A stretch of 64,000 bases of DNA from Bacteriovoracaceae bacterium UBA6153 (GCA_002428265.1 DIUR01000001.1:186001-250000); one strand, 5' to 3'; shown: positions 1 to 9,418, counted from the first letter of the stretch. Program-made: numbers and translations. The notes: a model not told the origin generated them from the sequence alone.

Positions 1-54
1 TGCGTGAGTAAGGCCCGCAAATATAAGAAGAGAAAATAATAGTGCAGATTTCAT
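1..54 (-). CDS. Exported protein, N-terminal fragment only
   Basis: Only the first 18 codons lie in the window; the gene runs off its left edge. They read MKSALLFSLLIFAGLTHA, a classic Sec signal peptide: one Lys, a hydrophobic core and an A-x-A-like end. An AAGGGG ribosome binding site sits just upstream of the ATG at 54. The mature protein is not visible, so no function can be given. It lies downstream of the PAS histidine kinase on the same strand, with about 57 bases between them. Confidence 0.7.
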   Translation of the reverse strand, partial: MKSALLFSLLIFAGLTHA

Positions 55-111
55 GATTGATCCCCTTGAAAAATTTCTATCTTAAATCATAAGGGACATG
101 CAGAATTTAAA

Positions 112-2310
112 CTAGTGGTTTTCAGAACTAAATGGAAGCTCTATGACGAAGCTTGTATTTGGACAATTTTGATCAAGATAAAAACGTCCTCCATGCATCT
201 CTATTATGCCTTTAGAGATAGATAGCCCAAGCCCTGTCCCCACACCTACTTCTTTAGTTGTAAAAAATGGCTGCATAATTTTATCAGCAATATCATCATT
301 GATACCAAGCCCTGAATCTATTACTTTGATACTGACTGAATTGTTCTTGCTGTGAGCAACATTGATTTCCACCCATGGATCGTGCAGATGAACAACAGCA
401 TCGTAAGCATTGTTAATAAGATTTAAAAGAACCTGGGCCATCTGGGTCTCCTGGCATGAAATAACTGTATCGAGCTCTCCCGACATTTTTATTTTTACAC
501 CCTGATGCTTAAAGCGCTCATTACATAATTCCATGACATCATTAAGAACTGAGCGAAACTCAATTTCCTGAAAAGGATCTTTATCCCCATTTCTGGAAAA
601 TGTTCTAAGTCCTTTGATAATTTTTACTATGCGCTGACTGGTTTGCTCGATTTTCGTTATCTCTTTTTTCAAAGTTTCTAAATCGTATCCACCATTCTCC
701 AATTGCTTTAAAATGTGATAGGCCTTTCCTTTAATAATCGCCAATGGATTGTTGATTTCATGAGCAATCCCGGATGCCATTTCTCCCAGTGAAGAAAGCT
801 TGGCCGTACTGATCATTTTCGCTTGCTGATCTTTGATCAATTCTTGTTGCTCCATTTTTTTTGTAACATCCCAATTGATCCCAGAGACTTTTATGCTTTT
901 GCCATTTTGATCACGCTCAACATAACCTTTTGTTGAAATATAACGAATTTCATTGTTATTAATGAGCACCCTGTAATCCATTTCAAATTCAACATTTTCC
1001 TTTATGGCATTAAAGAATGCATGCCTGGCCTTGTCCCTATCATCAGGATGGATAATCTCAAGCCATCTTTGTTGCGGTTCTGGATAAAGATTTTTATCCA
1101 TGCCAAAGAGCTCATACATATTATCATCCCAATAGATTTCTTTTTTTAACAGGTCATAACCCCATATACCCAATTTATTAGAGGCGTGTATCAGTTTAAA
1201 CCTGACCAGCATTTCATCCTGTGCCTCTTCCAGTTCTTTAAGATAAGTAATATCTGTATGTGTTCCAGAAAAACGAACCGGTTTACCGTCTCGCCTTTCT
1301 ACGACTTTTCCTTGATCAAGAATCCAAATCCATTTTCCATTAGCATGCTTCATCCTGTGAACATTGCGATAGATCGGATTTTTTCCCGTTAAATAGTCTT
1401 CAATGTCTTTGTAGGTTTGAATTTTATCTTCAGGATGAGTAAGATTATCCCAGGTTTGAAGAGTGTGCTCCACCGTCGAATAATCCAGACCTATCATTGT
1501 GCAAAAGCGATCGTTAAAATAAACGGCATTCGTCTCAAGATCCCAATCCCATGTTCCATAATTTCCGCTTTCAATAATCAGTTCGTTTTTTGACTTCTCT
1601 CTTCTTTTAACACCAACATCTTCCAGGGTTCCAAAAACTCTCAAAACAATTCCATCCCTCATTGAGGCCCGTGCGACACATCTGACCCAGGTTTTTCTTC
1701 CTTTGAAAGTGATGAAAGGCAACTCGAAGTCATAACCAATTCCTTTAGTGATTAAGTCTTGATAATGAGCAGCCATAATTTTTTGAGCTTCAGGAGAAAA
1801 GAATTTTCGACCTTCTTCCAATGTCGGTTTATATGTATCAAAGTCTGTTTCATGAACTTGATGACACATCTTCGACCAGAAAAGATCATTGTTAGTAAGA
1901 TCAAGCTCCCAACTTCCAACTTTTGAAACCAGTTCTGTTTCAGATAATAAAATAGAGTCTCTTTTATTTTGAGTAATATCTCTAGCGACACAAATAACCT
2001 GACTTTCACCTTTTAAAAGTGAGGCGCTCCATTGAAGCCAGCGATAACTTCCGTCCTTATGCTTATAGCGATTTTCAAATCCGCTGGTAATTTTTTGAGG
2101 AAAGTTGTGAATTTCTTCTACTTCCTTGAGAGTCATTTCTAAATCATCAGGATGAACAAATTTGGTAAAAGATTTGTTAAGGATTTCTGACAGCTCCCAG
2201 CCTAGCACTTTGGTCCATGCAGGGTTTACTTCTATAAATTCACCTTTAAGATTTGCAATACAAATCATTTCTGGGGAGATTTTAAAGTACTCTGCACTTA
2301 TTTGAGACAT
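112..2310 (-). CDS. Four-PAS hybrid-free sensor histidine kinase
   Basis: Soluble sensor kinase of about 732 residues with no visible membrane segment, so it probably senses an internal or membrane-diffusible cue. Four PAS/PAC units in series lie at about 5-115, 120-235, 245-360 and 370-485. A HisKA dimerisation domain follows, with phospho-acceptor His near 517 in HEINNPL. The HATPase_c domain has an N box (NLINNAYDA), a G1 box (DSGLGI) and a G2 box (GTGLGLS). A TTG start at 2325 is possible, but the ATG at 2310 has GGAA at useful spacing. No response regulator is adjacent, so this is an orphan kinase and its partner is unknown. Confidence 0.92.
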   Translation of the reverse strand: MSQISAEYFKISPEMICIANLKGEFIEVNPAWTKVLGWELSEILNKSFTKFVHPDDLEMTLKEVEEIHNFPQKITSGFENRYKHKDGSYRWLQWSASLLKGESQVICVARDITQNKRDSILLSETELVSKVGSWELDLTNNDLFWSKMCHQVHETDFDTYKPTLEEGRKFFSPEAQKIMAAHYQDLITKGIGYDFELPFITFKGRKTWVRCVARASMRDGIVLRVFGTLEDVGVKRREKSKNELIIESGNYGTWDWDLETNAVYFNDRFCTMIGLDYSTVEHTLQTWDNLTHPEDKIQTYKDIEDYLTGKNPIYRNVHRMKHANGKWIWILDQGKVVERRDGKPVRFSGTHTDITYLKELEEAQDEMLVRFKLIHASNKLGIWGYDLLKKEIYWDDNMYELFGMDKNLYPEPQQRWLEIIHPDDRDKARHAFFNAIKENVEFEMDYRVLINNNEIRYISTKGYVERDQNGKSIKVSGINWDVTKKMEQQELIKDQQAKMISTAKLSSLGEMASGIAHEINNPLAIIKGKAYHILKQLENGGYDLETLKKEITKIEQTSQRIVKIIKGLRTFSRNGDKDPFQEIEFRSVLNDVMELCNERFKHQGVKIKMSGELDTVISCQETQMAQVLLNLINNAYDAVVHLHDPWVEINVAHSKNNSVSIKVIDSGLGINDDIADKIMQPFFTTKEVGVGTGLGLSISKGIIEMHGGRFYLDQNCPNTSFVIELPFSSENH

Positions 2311-2390
2311 GAAACTTATTTCCAAATTTAAAAAATTAAATCCTGAAATAATGTTACCTTACTACTGCAATATATATTACTTAATTTTTG

Positions 2391-2879
2391 TTAAAGTCGG
2401 TTGATATACTCAATGATTTTTTTGGTGCGCTCTAAGTTCGTTTTTGCTTCAATAACTAATCTTACCGCATCGATTTGCTTTAAACGCCCTAGCGCCATCT
2501 TGTTGCAAACTATTGGTTCTAAAGGATCAGTTATCATGTAAATTGATTTATGCTGCGGCCACAGGTTGGTCACGTCATTTGATCCACCAGCACACAAAGG
2601 GATCAGGTGATCAATTTTAAAATCAGCTCTTGGAAGTTTTGCGATTGAGTAACTAAACTTTTGGTCGTATTCGCCAATAATTATTTCTTTCGTTTCAAAT
2701 TGAACGTCTCGTTCACAATAAGCAATATTTTCGGGGTAACGAAACTTGGCCGGATGGTCACATAATTTTCCCGGCGTAACGGATAATTGTGGACCTTGTG
2801 GAAATTCAGCAGCATGGGCATAGCCTGCGATTGTTAAAAGACCAGCGTAAAGAAAGAATAGTTGTATTGCTTTTTTCAT
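2391..2879 (-). CDS. Secreted HNH-type endonuclease
   Basis: 162-residue protein with a signal peptide (about residues 1-23, ending AHA) and a compact HNH/ββα-metal motif. D90-H91 in KIDHLIPL, N101 in GGSND and N105 in NLWPQH form the IDHxIPLxxGGSNDxxNLWPQ signature of exported HNH nucleases. Several Cys residues (about 40, 55, 96, 125) could form disulfides, in keeping with export. The likely role is cutting DNA outside the cytoplasm. The nuclease fold is well supported; substrate and biological use are inference. It appears monocistronic. Confidence 0.85.
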   Translation of the reverse strand: MKKAIQLFFLYAGLLTIAGYAHAAEFPQGPQLSVTPGKLCDHPAKFRYPENIAYCERDVQFETKEIIIGEYDQKFSYSIAKLPRADFKIDHLIPLCAGGSNDVTNLWPQHKSIYMITDPLEPIVCNKMALGRLKQIDAVRLVIEAKTNLERTKKIIEYINRL

Positions 2880-2944
2880 AGAAGCTTTATAAAGCAGTTT
2901 TCAATTTCTTCCATCTCGATTGTGCTTTTTTGAATTTTTTACAC

Positions 2945-3076
2945 TCACTTAGGTGCTATTTTTGTAAACAAATTCACTATATCAGTGGAGAAAGCATCAT
3001 AAGAGATGAAAAGGAGTACCAGAAATGCCATTAAAAAAACGGCAAGGTACTTCAAATGAAGAATTTTATTATCCAT
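2945..3076 (-). CDS. Small single-pass membrane protein (43 aa)
   Basis: A 44-codon frame encodes MDNKILHLKYLAVFLMAFLV followed by LLFISYDAFSTDIVNLFTKIAPK. One hydrophobic helix (about residues 10-25) is preceded by positive charges, so the N-terminus is probably cytoplasmic. The ATG at 3076 has a strong TAGGAGT Shine-Dalgarno at correct spacing, which is the main evidence that it is real. It fills much of the 348-base gap between the HNH nuclease and the UPF0178 gene. No family is recognised. The rest of that gap (3077-3227) is AT-rich and shows nothing else convincing. Confidence 0.55.
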   Translation of the reverse strand: MDNKILHLKYLAVFLMAFLVLLFISYDAFSTDIVNLFTKIAPK

Positions 3077-3227
3077 GAGATTGACTCCTAAAAAATCGTA
3101 CTCTCTTAACTTAGAATGCTTAATGATCCTATGGCGAAGCTCAATTCACAAAAAGCTCTATGACTAAGGCGTTTGTAAGAATTTTTCTCTAAATGTAATA
3201 ATAAAATTTAAGACTGGTCTCAAAAGA

Positions 3228-3689
3228 CTACTGAAAGAGAGCATTCAAGGCATTGGCAAAATGCTCTACATCCTTTGCACTAAAAGCTTGAGGGCCTCCG
3301 GTCACCGCACCACCATCTCTAAGCTCTTTCATAAAATCACGCATAGAGAGAATTTCACCGATGTTTTCTTCCGTATAAAGCTCTCCTCGGGGATTGAGGG
3401 CGAAGGCCTCTTTTTCGACGACAAAAGCGGCCAGTGGTATGTCAGCAGTGATGACGAGCTGACCTTTTAAGACGTGCTCGACAATATACTGGTCGGCCTC
3501 ATCTAGTTTTTTACCAACAACAGTCATTGTAATAAGCGGTGACATCGGAATATTTTGATAAGAGTTCGCCACCAAGGCCAACTCAATTTTTAATCTTGCA
3601 GAGGTCTTAAAAAGAATTTCTTTTATTGCCTTAGGACAGGCGTCTGCATCGATCCAAATTTTGTAGGGTTTAGATAATTTAGGCTTCAA
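3228..3689 (-). CDS. yaiI: UPF0178 / YaiI-YqxD family protein
   Basis: 153 residues, normal length for the family. The N-terminal IWIDADACP signature is that of YaiI/YqxD (DUF188) proteins, which have a PIN-like fold and conserved acidic residues; a nuclease-like role is suspected but not established. The C-terminal GAVTGGPQAFSAKDVEHFANAL is also typical. The start is a TTG inside the end of the gloA frame, with 11 bases of overlap and no nearby ATG, so translation is probably coupled to gloA. It is the second gene of a two-gene unit. Confidence 0.85.
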   Translation of the reverse strand: MKPKLSKPYKIWIDADACPKAIKEILFKTSARLKIELALVANSYQNIPMSPLITMTVVGKKLDEADQYIVEHVLKGQLVITADIPLAAFVVEKEAFALNPRGELYTEENIGEILSMRDFMKELRDGGAVTGGPQAFSAKDVEHFANALNALFQ

Positions 3690-4182
3690 TGATTTCTACC
3701 CAGTAATTGTCCGGGTCTTTAATGAAAGCAATATTTTTCATTCCGCCTTCTCCCAACTTCTTTTGAAAATTCACTCCTAATGCTTCAAAACGCTCGCATG
3801 CCGCCTTGATATCAGGAACACTAAAGCAGATATGTCCAAAACCACGAGGTTCAGTGTTGCCATTGTGGTAAGGTGTCTCACTAACATTTTCTGTTCCATG
3901 ATTGTGAGTCAACTCAAGCACTCCTGAGAGCCCTGCTGTAAACTTACTTCTGTCTTCATCAGAAGTTTGCGGAATACTTTTTTCATCACTGACCATAGCA
4001 AGAAAATATAATGAAAATTTCCATTCGTTGAAATCGACTTTTCTTAAAAGCTTCATTCCCAGGACTCTGGAGTAAAAATCCAGAGATATTTTGGGGTCTC
4101 TGACTCTCAACATTGTATGGTTAAAAATGTACTGTTGAGTGACTGCATCGGGGTTAAGACATAGTCCTGGGGTATCTTTCAT
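3679..4182 (-). CDS. gloA: Lactoylglutathione lyase (glyoxalase I)
   Basis: 167-residue VOC-fold enzyme that isomerises the methylglyoxal-glutathione hemithioacetal to S-lactoylglutathione in the cytoplasm. Candidate metal ligands are all present: His in FNHTMLRV, Glu in LELTHN, His in GFGHICF and Glu in YWVEII. The length and the SLDFYSRVLGMKLL motif fit the proteobacterial or eukaryotic-type enzyme. A GTG start at 4194 is possible, but the ATG at 4182 has GGAGAG just upstream. It overlaps yaiI and is transcribed divergently from the MFS transporter. Confidence 0.93.
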   Translation of the reverse strand: MKDTPGLCLNPDAVTQQYIFNHTMLRVRDPKISLDFYSRVLGMKLLRKVDFNEWKFSLYFLAMVSDEKSIPQTSDEDRSKFTAGLSGVLELTHNHGTENVSETPYHNGNTEPRGFGHICFSVPDIKAACERFEALGVNFQKKLGEGGMKNIAFIKDPDNYWVEIIEA

Positions 4183-4268
4183 AAAGCTCTCCACTTCTTT
4201 TTAAATTATCACAATGAAACAGTATAAAAACCCCTGACATTTGTAAATTTATTACCCATAATTATTCT

Positions 4269-5510
4269 ATGAAAAATTCCCAGGCACGCATGACATTTAT
4301 TTTTATTACTATTCTTCTGGACGCTATCGGAATCGGTTTAGTTATTCCTATTTTACCTGAAGTGATCAGACGTTTTGGGGCCGATGAATCATTCGTGAGC
4401 ACTTATTTTGGATATTTCATCTCGGTTTATTCATTCATGCTTTTTATTGCCTCTCCGCTGTTGGGGTCGCTGTCTGATCGTTTTGGAAGAAGACCTGTGC
4501 TTCTGGTCGCTCTTTGTGGGGCAGGCCTTGATTATTTACTTATGGCCTTCTCTCCTACTTTACTTATTCTTTTTATCGGAAGAATTATTTCAGGACTCAC
4601 GGGAGCAAGTCTCACCGTGGCCTCTTCTTACATAGCTGACGTCTCAAATGATCAAAACCGGACAGCTAATTTTGGAATGATAGGAGCTGCTTTTGGATTA
4701 GGATTTGTCATTGGTCCGGCACTCGGAGGACTGGTAGGATCCTACGGACATAACTTGCCTTTTATTCTGGCAGCAGTGTTATCACTGACCAATTTTATCT
4801 TTGGATATTTTATTCTTCCTGAATCACTTCCTTTAGAAAAAAGAAAAACGAAAATTGATTTTTCACAAATTAATCCTATTAAATCAGTTTTCACTGTCAT
4901 GATTAAATCTCCTGCCGCAGTTTTAATCTGGGCCTTTTTTCTCGTGAACCTTGCAGGACAATCTCATCCAAGTGTCTGGGCGCTCTTTACTCATTATAAA
5001 TTCCAATGGACGACTCTCGAAATTGGACTCTCGCTCACTTTCGTAGGTCTGGCCTTTGGAATCGGCCAGGGCGTTACAACGAGAATTGTTGTTCCTAAAA
5101 TTGGAGAATTAAAATCAGTCATCTACGGCTCGCTGGTTTTAATGATTAACTTCCTTCTTCTGGCACTTGTGACAAAATCATGGATGCTCTATGCAACCAG
5201 CACGCTGTTGCTTTTTACAAGCATCGTTATGCCTTCACTCCAATCAATGATTACCAAAGGCACACCTTCAGAGGAGCAAGGTGAATTGCAAGGAACCCTG
5301 ATGTCTATTACCAGCCTAACGTCTATTATAGGCCCTCTTATTTACACAGGACTCTTTTCATTTTTCACTAAACCTGACTATTACGCTCTTCCCGGAGCTC
5401 CTTATGTGGCCGCAGGACTTTTTGCAGGTTTTTGTCTAATCATAGTCTTGTGGAGACGCCGTAAGATTGCTGGGCAATCAAGTCTAGATCCAGTTAAAAT
5501 GGAAGGATGA
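4269..5510 (+). CDS. MFS drug-efflux transporter (TetA-like)
   Basis: 413-residue major facilitator with twelve predicted membrane helices. The opening DAIGIGLVIPILPEVIRRFG and motif A in GSLSDRFGRRP are typical of the TetA/DHA1 family of proton antiporters that export tetracyclines or related drugs; motif C-like Gly/Pro segments (GFVIGPALGG) are present. Substrate cannot be assigned. It overlaps msrA by four bases (ATGA), so the two form a translationally coupled operon. Confidence 0.88.
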   Translation: MKNSQARMTFIFITILLDAIGIGLVIPILPEVIRRFGADESFVSTYFGYFISVYSFMLFIASPLLGSLSDRFGRRPVLLVALCGAGLDYLLMAFSPTLLILFIGRIISGLTGASLTVASSYIADVSNDQNRTANFGMIGAAFGLGFVIGPALGGLVGSYGHNLPFILAAVLSLTNFIFGYFILPESLPLEKRKTKIDFSQINPIKSVFTVMIKSPAAVLIWAFFLVNLAGQSHPSVWALFTHYKFQWTTLEIGLSLTFVGLAFGIGQGVTTRIVVPKIGELKSVIYGSLVLMINFLLLALVTKSWMLYATSTLLLFTSIVMPSLQSMITKGTPSEEQGELQGTLMSITSLTSIIGPLIYTGLFSFFTKPDYYALPGAPYVAAGLFAGFCLIIVLWRRRKIAGQSSLDPVKMEG

Positions 5511-6061
5511 AAAAACAAATTTTCTTTTTTTTAGCATTACTAAGTTTCTCAACTCTCTCACATGCTGCCCAAAAAACTGAGCAGGCCACAGTGGCCGGCG
5601 GATGTTTTTGGGGAATGGAAGAAATCATCCGCCAGATACCAGGAGTTGTTTCAACGAAGGTCGGCTATACTGGTGGAAGTGTGGCCAATGCTACTTATGA
5701 ACTGGTGAGCAGTGGAACAAGTGGGCACGCTGAATCTGTCGAAGTGACTTTCAATCCTAAAATACTGACATACAAAAAATTCTTATCGTTCTTTTTTAGA
5801 ATGCATGATCCTACAACTCTCAATCAACAAGGCAATGATAAAGGGACACAGTATAGATCTGTGATTTTTTATCACTCCCCAGAACAAAAAAGAATTGCTG
5901 AAGAAGCAATTTTTCTACTCAATAAATCTAAAAAGCTAAAAAACCCTGTGGTGACTCAAATTGTTCCCGCCGGAAAATTCTATCTTGCCGAAGAATACCA
6001 TCAGGACTATTTACAGAAAAATCCAAAAGGATACACCTGTCATTTCTTGCGACCTGAATAA
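5507..6061 (+). CDS. msrA: Exported peptide methionine-S-sulfoxide reductase
   Basis: 184 residues: a signal peptide (about 1-20, ending SHA) followed by a complete MsrA domain with catalytic Cys in GCFWGMEE, the GYTGG and GHAE motifs, YRS and EEYHQDYL. A C-terminal GYTCHF Cys can act as resolving cysteine. It reduces methionine-S-sulfoxide in oxidised proteins. The signal peptide places it outside the cytoplasm, which is less usual. It is coupled to the upstream MFS gene and ends 5 bases from the convergent MAPEG gene. Confidence 0.94.
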   Translation: MKKQIFFFLALLSFSTLSHAAQKTEQATVAGGCFWGMEEIIRQIPGVVSTKVGYTGGSVANATYELVSSGTSGHAESVEVTFNPKILTYKKFLSFFFRMHDPTTLNQQGNDKGTQYRSVIFYHSPEQKRIAEEAIFLLNKSKKLKNPVVTQIVPAGKFYLAEEYHQDYLQKNPKGYTCHFLRPE

Positions 6062-6066
6062 TTAAA

Positions 6067-6495
6067 TTAAACTGTAGGCCACAGGTCTACGGCCAGTTTT
6101 ATTCCCATTACAATGAGAGCTATCCAGCTTAAAGCATAGATTCCCATTCTCGGAGCAATTTTGTTAGATGTAATATGGACAATTGAGTGAAGGTATCTGC
6201 AGAAAACATAAAACCAGGCCGCACCTAATAGAAAACGATCGACCTTAAATGTGACGACTCCAAATAAGCACAGCATGTAAAATAAAGTCGGAACTTCAAA
6301 GAGATTTGTAAAATTGCGATCGGCCTGAAGCATCTGATGAGTTGGGCTACCGGCATTGTAAGTTTTAAAATAATTAACTTTTATATCACCTCTTTTAACG
6401 GCGGCGACTCTGAGCCTGAACATCTTAATAAGAACGATTCCAGATAGCACCAGCATCGCAAAACAAGGATAATACATTAAATTTTGATTCATCAT
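6067..6495 (-). CDS. MAPEG family membrane protein
   Basis: 142 residues with four membrane helices. The FNLFEVPTLFYMLC-type segment (here residues about 62-76) and the central R-x-x-H-S (YLHSIVHITSN) match the MAPEG superfamily (membrane-associated eicosanoid/glutathione metabolism), whose bacterial members are mostly uncharacterised. Two Met codons begin the frame. It is convergent with msrA and appears to be a single-gene unit. Confidence 0.8.
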   Translation of the reverse strand: MMNQNLMYYPCFAMLVLSGIVLIKMFRLRVAAVKRGDIKVNYFKTYNAGSPTHQMLQADRNFTNLFEVPTLFYMLCLFGVVTFKVDRFLLGAAWFYVFCRYLHSIVHITSNKIAPRMGIYALSWIALIVMGIKLAVDLWPTV

Positions 6496-6669
6496 GCTCT
6501 AAATTGTTAATGATTTAGGGCAAACTAGCAACAATTTTTGGCGGATTTATGGTGAAAACCTAACGGGCCTTAAGACTATCTTATTGAGTTTAGATACAAA
6601 AATAAAAGATCTGCCTCATAATTAGAAATCTACTTAATATAGCTTATTCAATAAATAAAGTGGAGGAAT

Positions 6670-7314
6670 ATGGATAAGCTTCAAAAGGCATTAGATCAAG
6701 CAATCGTTCAAAGTGTAGAAATGTGTAACAAACTTCCCTGGCACGATAGAGAGTTTTATTCTAACTACCTCGCACAAACATTTTATTACGTTAGGCACTC
6801 TACCAGAATGCTTGCAACCAGCGCAGGTAGGCTAACATATGAAGATCAACAAAATCTTCATCTACGATTTCTAAAACACTTAAGTGAAGAAGCTGGACAT
6901 GAGAAACTGGCCATCAATGACTTGAAACATATGGGCCATACACCTAATGATTATAAGGAGCTCAATTCGACCAGGTACTTTTATGAAACTCAGTACTACA
7001 AAATTGAACACCGTGATCCACTTGCGATTATGGGGTATATTCTTTATTTGGAAGTTCTCGCGCAAAATGTTTGTCCACCACTTTCAAAAAAGATTGAAAC
7101 TTTATTCGGTAAAAAAGCTTCAACATTTCTTCTAGTTCATGGAGAGGAAGATCCTCATCATGTGGAAGAGGCCCAAAAATTATTAATGACTCTGTCTCCT
7201 CCATCTCTAGAAATTATAATTGAGAACCTTGAGCAGTCTGCTAATGCCTTCAATCTCATTATGAAGGAAATAGAGGAAAGCACTCAATATATGAAATGGA
7301 AAAAATCAGCTTAA
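6670..7314 (+). CDS. Heme-oxygenase-like (HDO) iron redox enzyme
   Basis: 214-residue all-helical protein of the iron-containing redox / heme-oxygenase-like superfamily. Likely metal ligands are spaced across helices as in diiron HDO enzymes: E73/E74 and H77 (SEEAGHEK), E128 (YLEVLA), and H157, E159/D161 and H163-H164 (HGEEDPHHVEE). Such enzymes do N-oxygenation, C-C cleavage or heme breakdown; the substrate here is unknown. A strong GTGGAGG ribosome binding site precedes the ATG. An acyltransferase-like gene follows by 26 bases, so the two are probably one operon and one pathway. Confidence 0.75.
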   Translation: MDKLQKALDQAIVQSVEMCNKLPWHDREFYSNYLAQTFYYVRHSTRMLATSAGRLTYEDQQNLHLRFLKHLSEEAGHEKLAINDLKHMGHTPNDYKELNSTRYFYETQYYKIEHRDPLAIMGYILYLEVLAQNVCPPLSKKIETLFGKKASTFLLVHGEEDPHHVEEAQKLLMTLSPPSLEIIIENLEQSANAFNLIMKEIEESTQYMKWKKSA

Positions 7315-7340
7315 TTAATATTCTTTCTAGAGGTGTATAA

Positions 7341-8054
7341 ATGGAAAGCGATACTGAGATTGTAGATTTTGGCGCGCTAGATGTTTACCAGTTAAAAGGT
7401 GTAATGAGGGATAATCCAAAAGAACTTCACGATGTTTACAGAAAAAGTTTTTTTTGTTGGCATGAAACCTGGAATGATTATTTTCACAAAGAACATATAA
7501 CAAATGTAAAACTAGCTTCAACTGAGTTCACCAGACAAGATGATGTCCTTGCTCTCTTCTATAAAGGTGAATGTTTTGGAATTTCTTTTTTTAAAGAAGT
7601 TGACTGGGATGATCCAACGGCCAGACTAGACTCTTATTTTTCTCCCTGGCCAGAGGTAGCTCTTGATGGACTGGCCCAAAGAGGAAAAAAGATTTTGATT
7701 TGTAGTCAATTCACAGTGGCAAAAGATTTTAGAAATAAAAAAACTGATATTGCCTGGAAATACATTCTCTGCGGTCTTATTATGACTCGTTTTCTCAATA
7801 GCGATGCTCACGCCATGACCGGTACAATGAGAGTGTCAAAAGGTATGGGAAAAGTTGCAGTCAGTGCTGGAGCAATTCCTTTAATGACAAACTTGAAGTG
7901 TGAGGATCATGAAAATGAATTTGTAGACTTAGTCGCTTTTTTTCAGGAAGAAGTTCTAAGTAACTATTTACAGAATCCATATGGAACTAAACTAGACGCT
8001 GCATGGGAGCAAAGAAATGGACGACTTTATAGTCAATTAAGACTGGTGGCCTGA
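7341..8054 (+). CDS. Putative GNAT-like acyltransferase
   Basis: 237 residues, not matched to a named family with certainty. The stretch AKDFRNKKTDIAWKYILCGL followed by SKGMGKVAVSAGAIPL resembles the acyl-CoA-binding strand-helix and C-terminal part of GNAT and N-acyl amino acid synthase (FeeM-like) folds. The first 100 residues are rich in acidic and aromatic residues. GAGG precedes the ATG. It lies 26 bases after the HO-like gene, suggesting acylation and iron-dependent oxidation of one small molecule. Its last 22 bases overlap the convergent histidine kinase gene. Confidence 0.5.
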   Translation: MESDTEIVDFGALDVYQLKGVMRDNPKELHDVYRKSFFCWHETWNDYFHKEHITNVKLASTEFTRQDDVLALFYKGECFGISFFKEVDWDDPTARLDSYFSPWPEVALDGLAQRGKKILICSQFTVAKDFRNKKTDIAWKYILCGLIMTRFLNSDAHAMTGTMRVSKGMGKVAVSAGAIPLMTNLKCEDHENEFVDLVAFFQEEVLSNYLQNPYGTKLDAAWEQRNGRLYSQLRLVA

Positions 8055-9418
8055 TCTCTCTGTACAACAGCTGGAAGACTTACGAGAATACGGGTTCCAC
8101 TCGCATCTTTATTCTGACTAGAGAAGGCCTTAACGTCTCCTCCGAAGATCTCAGTATAATTCTTAACTAACGGCATACCAAAACCCGTTCCTCGTTCACC
8201 GGCCGTTCCAGGCGTGGTGAATGAGGATTCAAATTCAAACAGTTTTGATAAAAACTTCTCGCTCATCCCTACTCCATAATCCTGAACATCAAAATGAACT
8301 TTATTCTTGTCTTCATAGGCCATGACGACAACTTCTGAGCCTGGATAAGAAAACTTAAGAGCATTCGAAATGATATTAGAAGCAACTGAATGGATGAATG
8401 TCACTTTATCTACATTAATCACAACGTCTTTAGAGACTTTGTTTTGAAACGAAAGCTTCACATTTTTATTTTCGAATCTTTCTGCAAAAAGATCTTCTAT
8501 TTCTTTAAAGCAGTCATCAATAGTCACCGGAACAAGCTTTATTCCTGCAGATTTCACATATTCAATTTCTTTTACATGCCTTGTAATCTCACTAATAGAA
8601 TCCAGGTTCTTCATCATTCTACGAGAAGCTTCAATCGTTTTTGGATCTTCAGAATGAGATAAACGGCTGGCCTGAAGAATAAGCACTTGAAGTGAATTAG
8701 AAATATCGTGAACAACAACTCTTAAAAGTTTTTCTTTTTGAATTTTTGAAGCAAGTAGCTCAGATGTTCTCTCTCTAACCATTTTTTCAAGTTTTTCAGT
8801 TTTCTCTTTAGTAAGCTCCTGAATAGCAAAAACCGGAAGAATAATTGAGGCCGCAATGTAATTTAAAAACGCCGAACCATATCCGAGAATTTCAGTGCCT
8901 GGTACCATCCTATTGATTGCATAATTAACGCAGCAAAATACGCCAGATGTAAAAACAATACCGGCCATAAATTTTTGAATAAACCCTGCTTCGTTTTTCT
9001 TAATAACAAAAGTTATGTAGATCCCCTCTATCATCGGAAATGCCGATAAGATAGCAACTGGTAAGGCCATCATCCTAAATGGCATCCCAAAATAATGACT
9101 TACACATGTAAGTGTAACAACTGCAAAGAAGGCAATCGTATACTTCTTTAAATTAAGTTTAAGGCCGTATGAATGAAGTAAGAAATTAGCAAGATTATAA
9201 ACAGGAAATAGATTCACAATAAAGATAAGGCTTAGGGCGAACTCCCCTTCATAAACAACGCCTTCAATTATATACACCACGAAAACCAGGAACCAATAAA
9301 TGGCGAGATCACGAAAAATCTTTTCCTTCATTTTGATATGAAGAAAAATATAGGTTGCGAAGTTTATAAAAACAAACACCGCAAAAAATATGAATAAAAC
9401 GATAATCTCTTTAGGCAT
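8033..9418 (-). CDS. Membrane sensor histidine kinase
   Basis: 461 residues. About the first 200 contain six or seven hydrophobic helices, a 7TM-type sensor region. A short coiled coil follows (TKEKTEKLEKMVRERTSELL), then the His box RVVVHDISNSLQ and a HATPase_c domain (SNIISNALKFS, DYGVGMS, GTGFGMPLV). The HDIxN form of the His box marks the HPK subfamily of HDxxN kinases. No receiver gene is adjacent. It is convergent with and overlaps the acyltransferase-like gene at the 3' end. Confidence 0.88.
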   Translation of the reverse strand: MPKEIIVLFIFFAVFVFINFATYIFLHIKMKEKIFRDLAIYWFLVFVVYIIEGVVYEGEFALSLIFIVNLFPVYNLANFLLHSYGLKLNLKKYTIAFFAVVTLTCVSHYFGMPFRMMALPVAILSAFPMIEGIYITFVIKKNEAGFIQKFMAGIVFTSGVFCCVNYAINRMVPGTEILGYGSAFLNYIAASIILPVFAIQELTKEKTEKLEKMVRERTSELLASKIQKEKLLRVVVHDISNSLQVLILQASRLSHSEDPKTIEASRRMMKNLDSISEITRHVKEIEYVKSAGIKLVPVTIDDCFKEIEDLFAERFENKNVKLSFQNKVSKDVVINVDKVTFIHSVASNIISNALKFSYPGSEVVVMAYEDKNKVHFDVQDYGVGMSEKFLSKLFEFESSFTTPGTAGERGTGFGMPLVKNYTEIFGGDVKAFSSQNKDASGTRILVSLPAVVQRDQATSLN

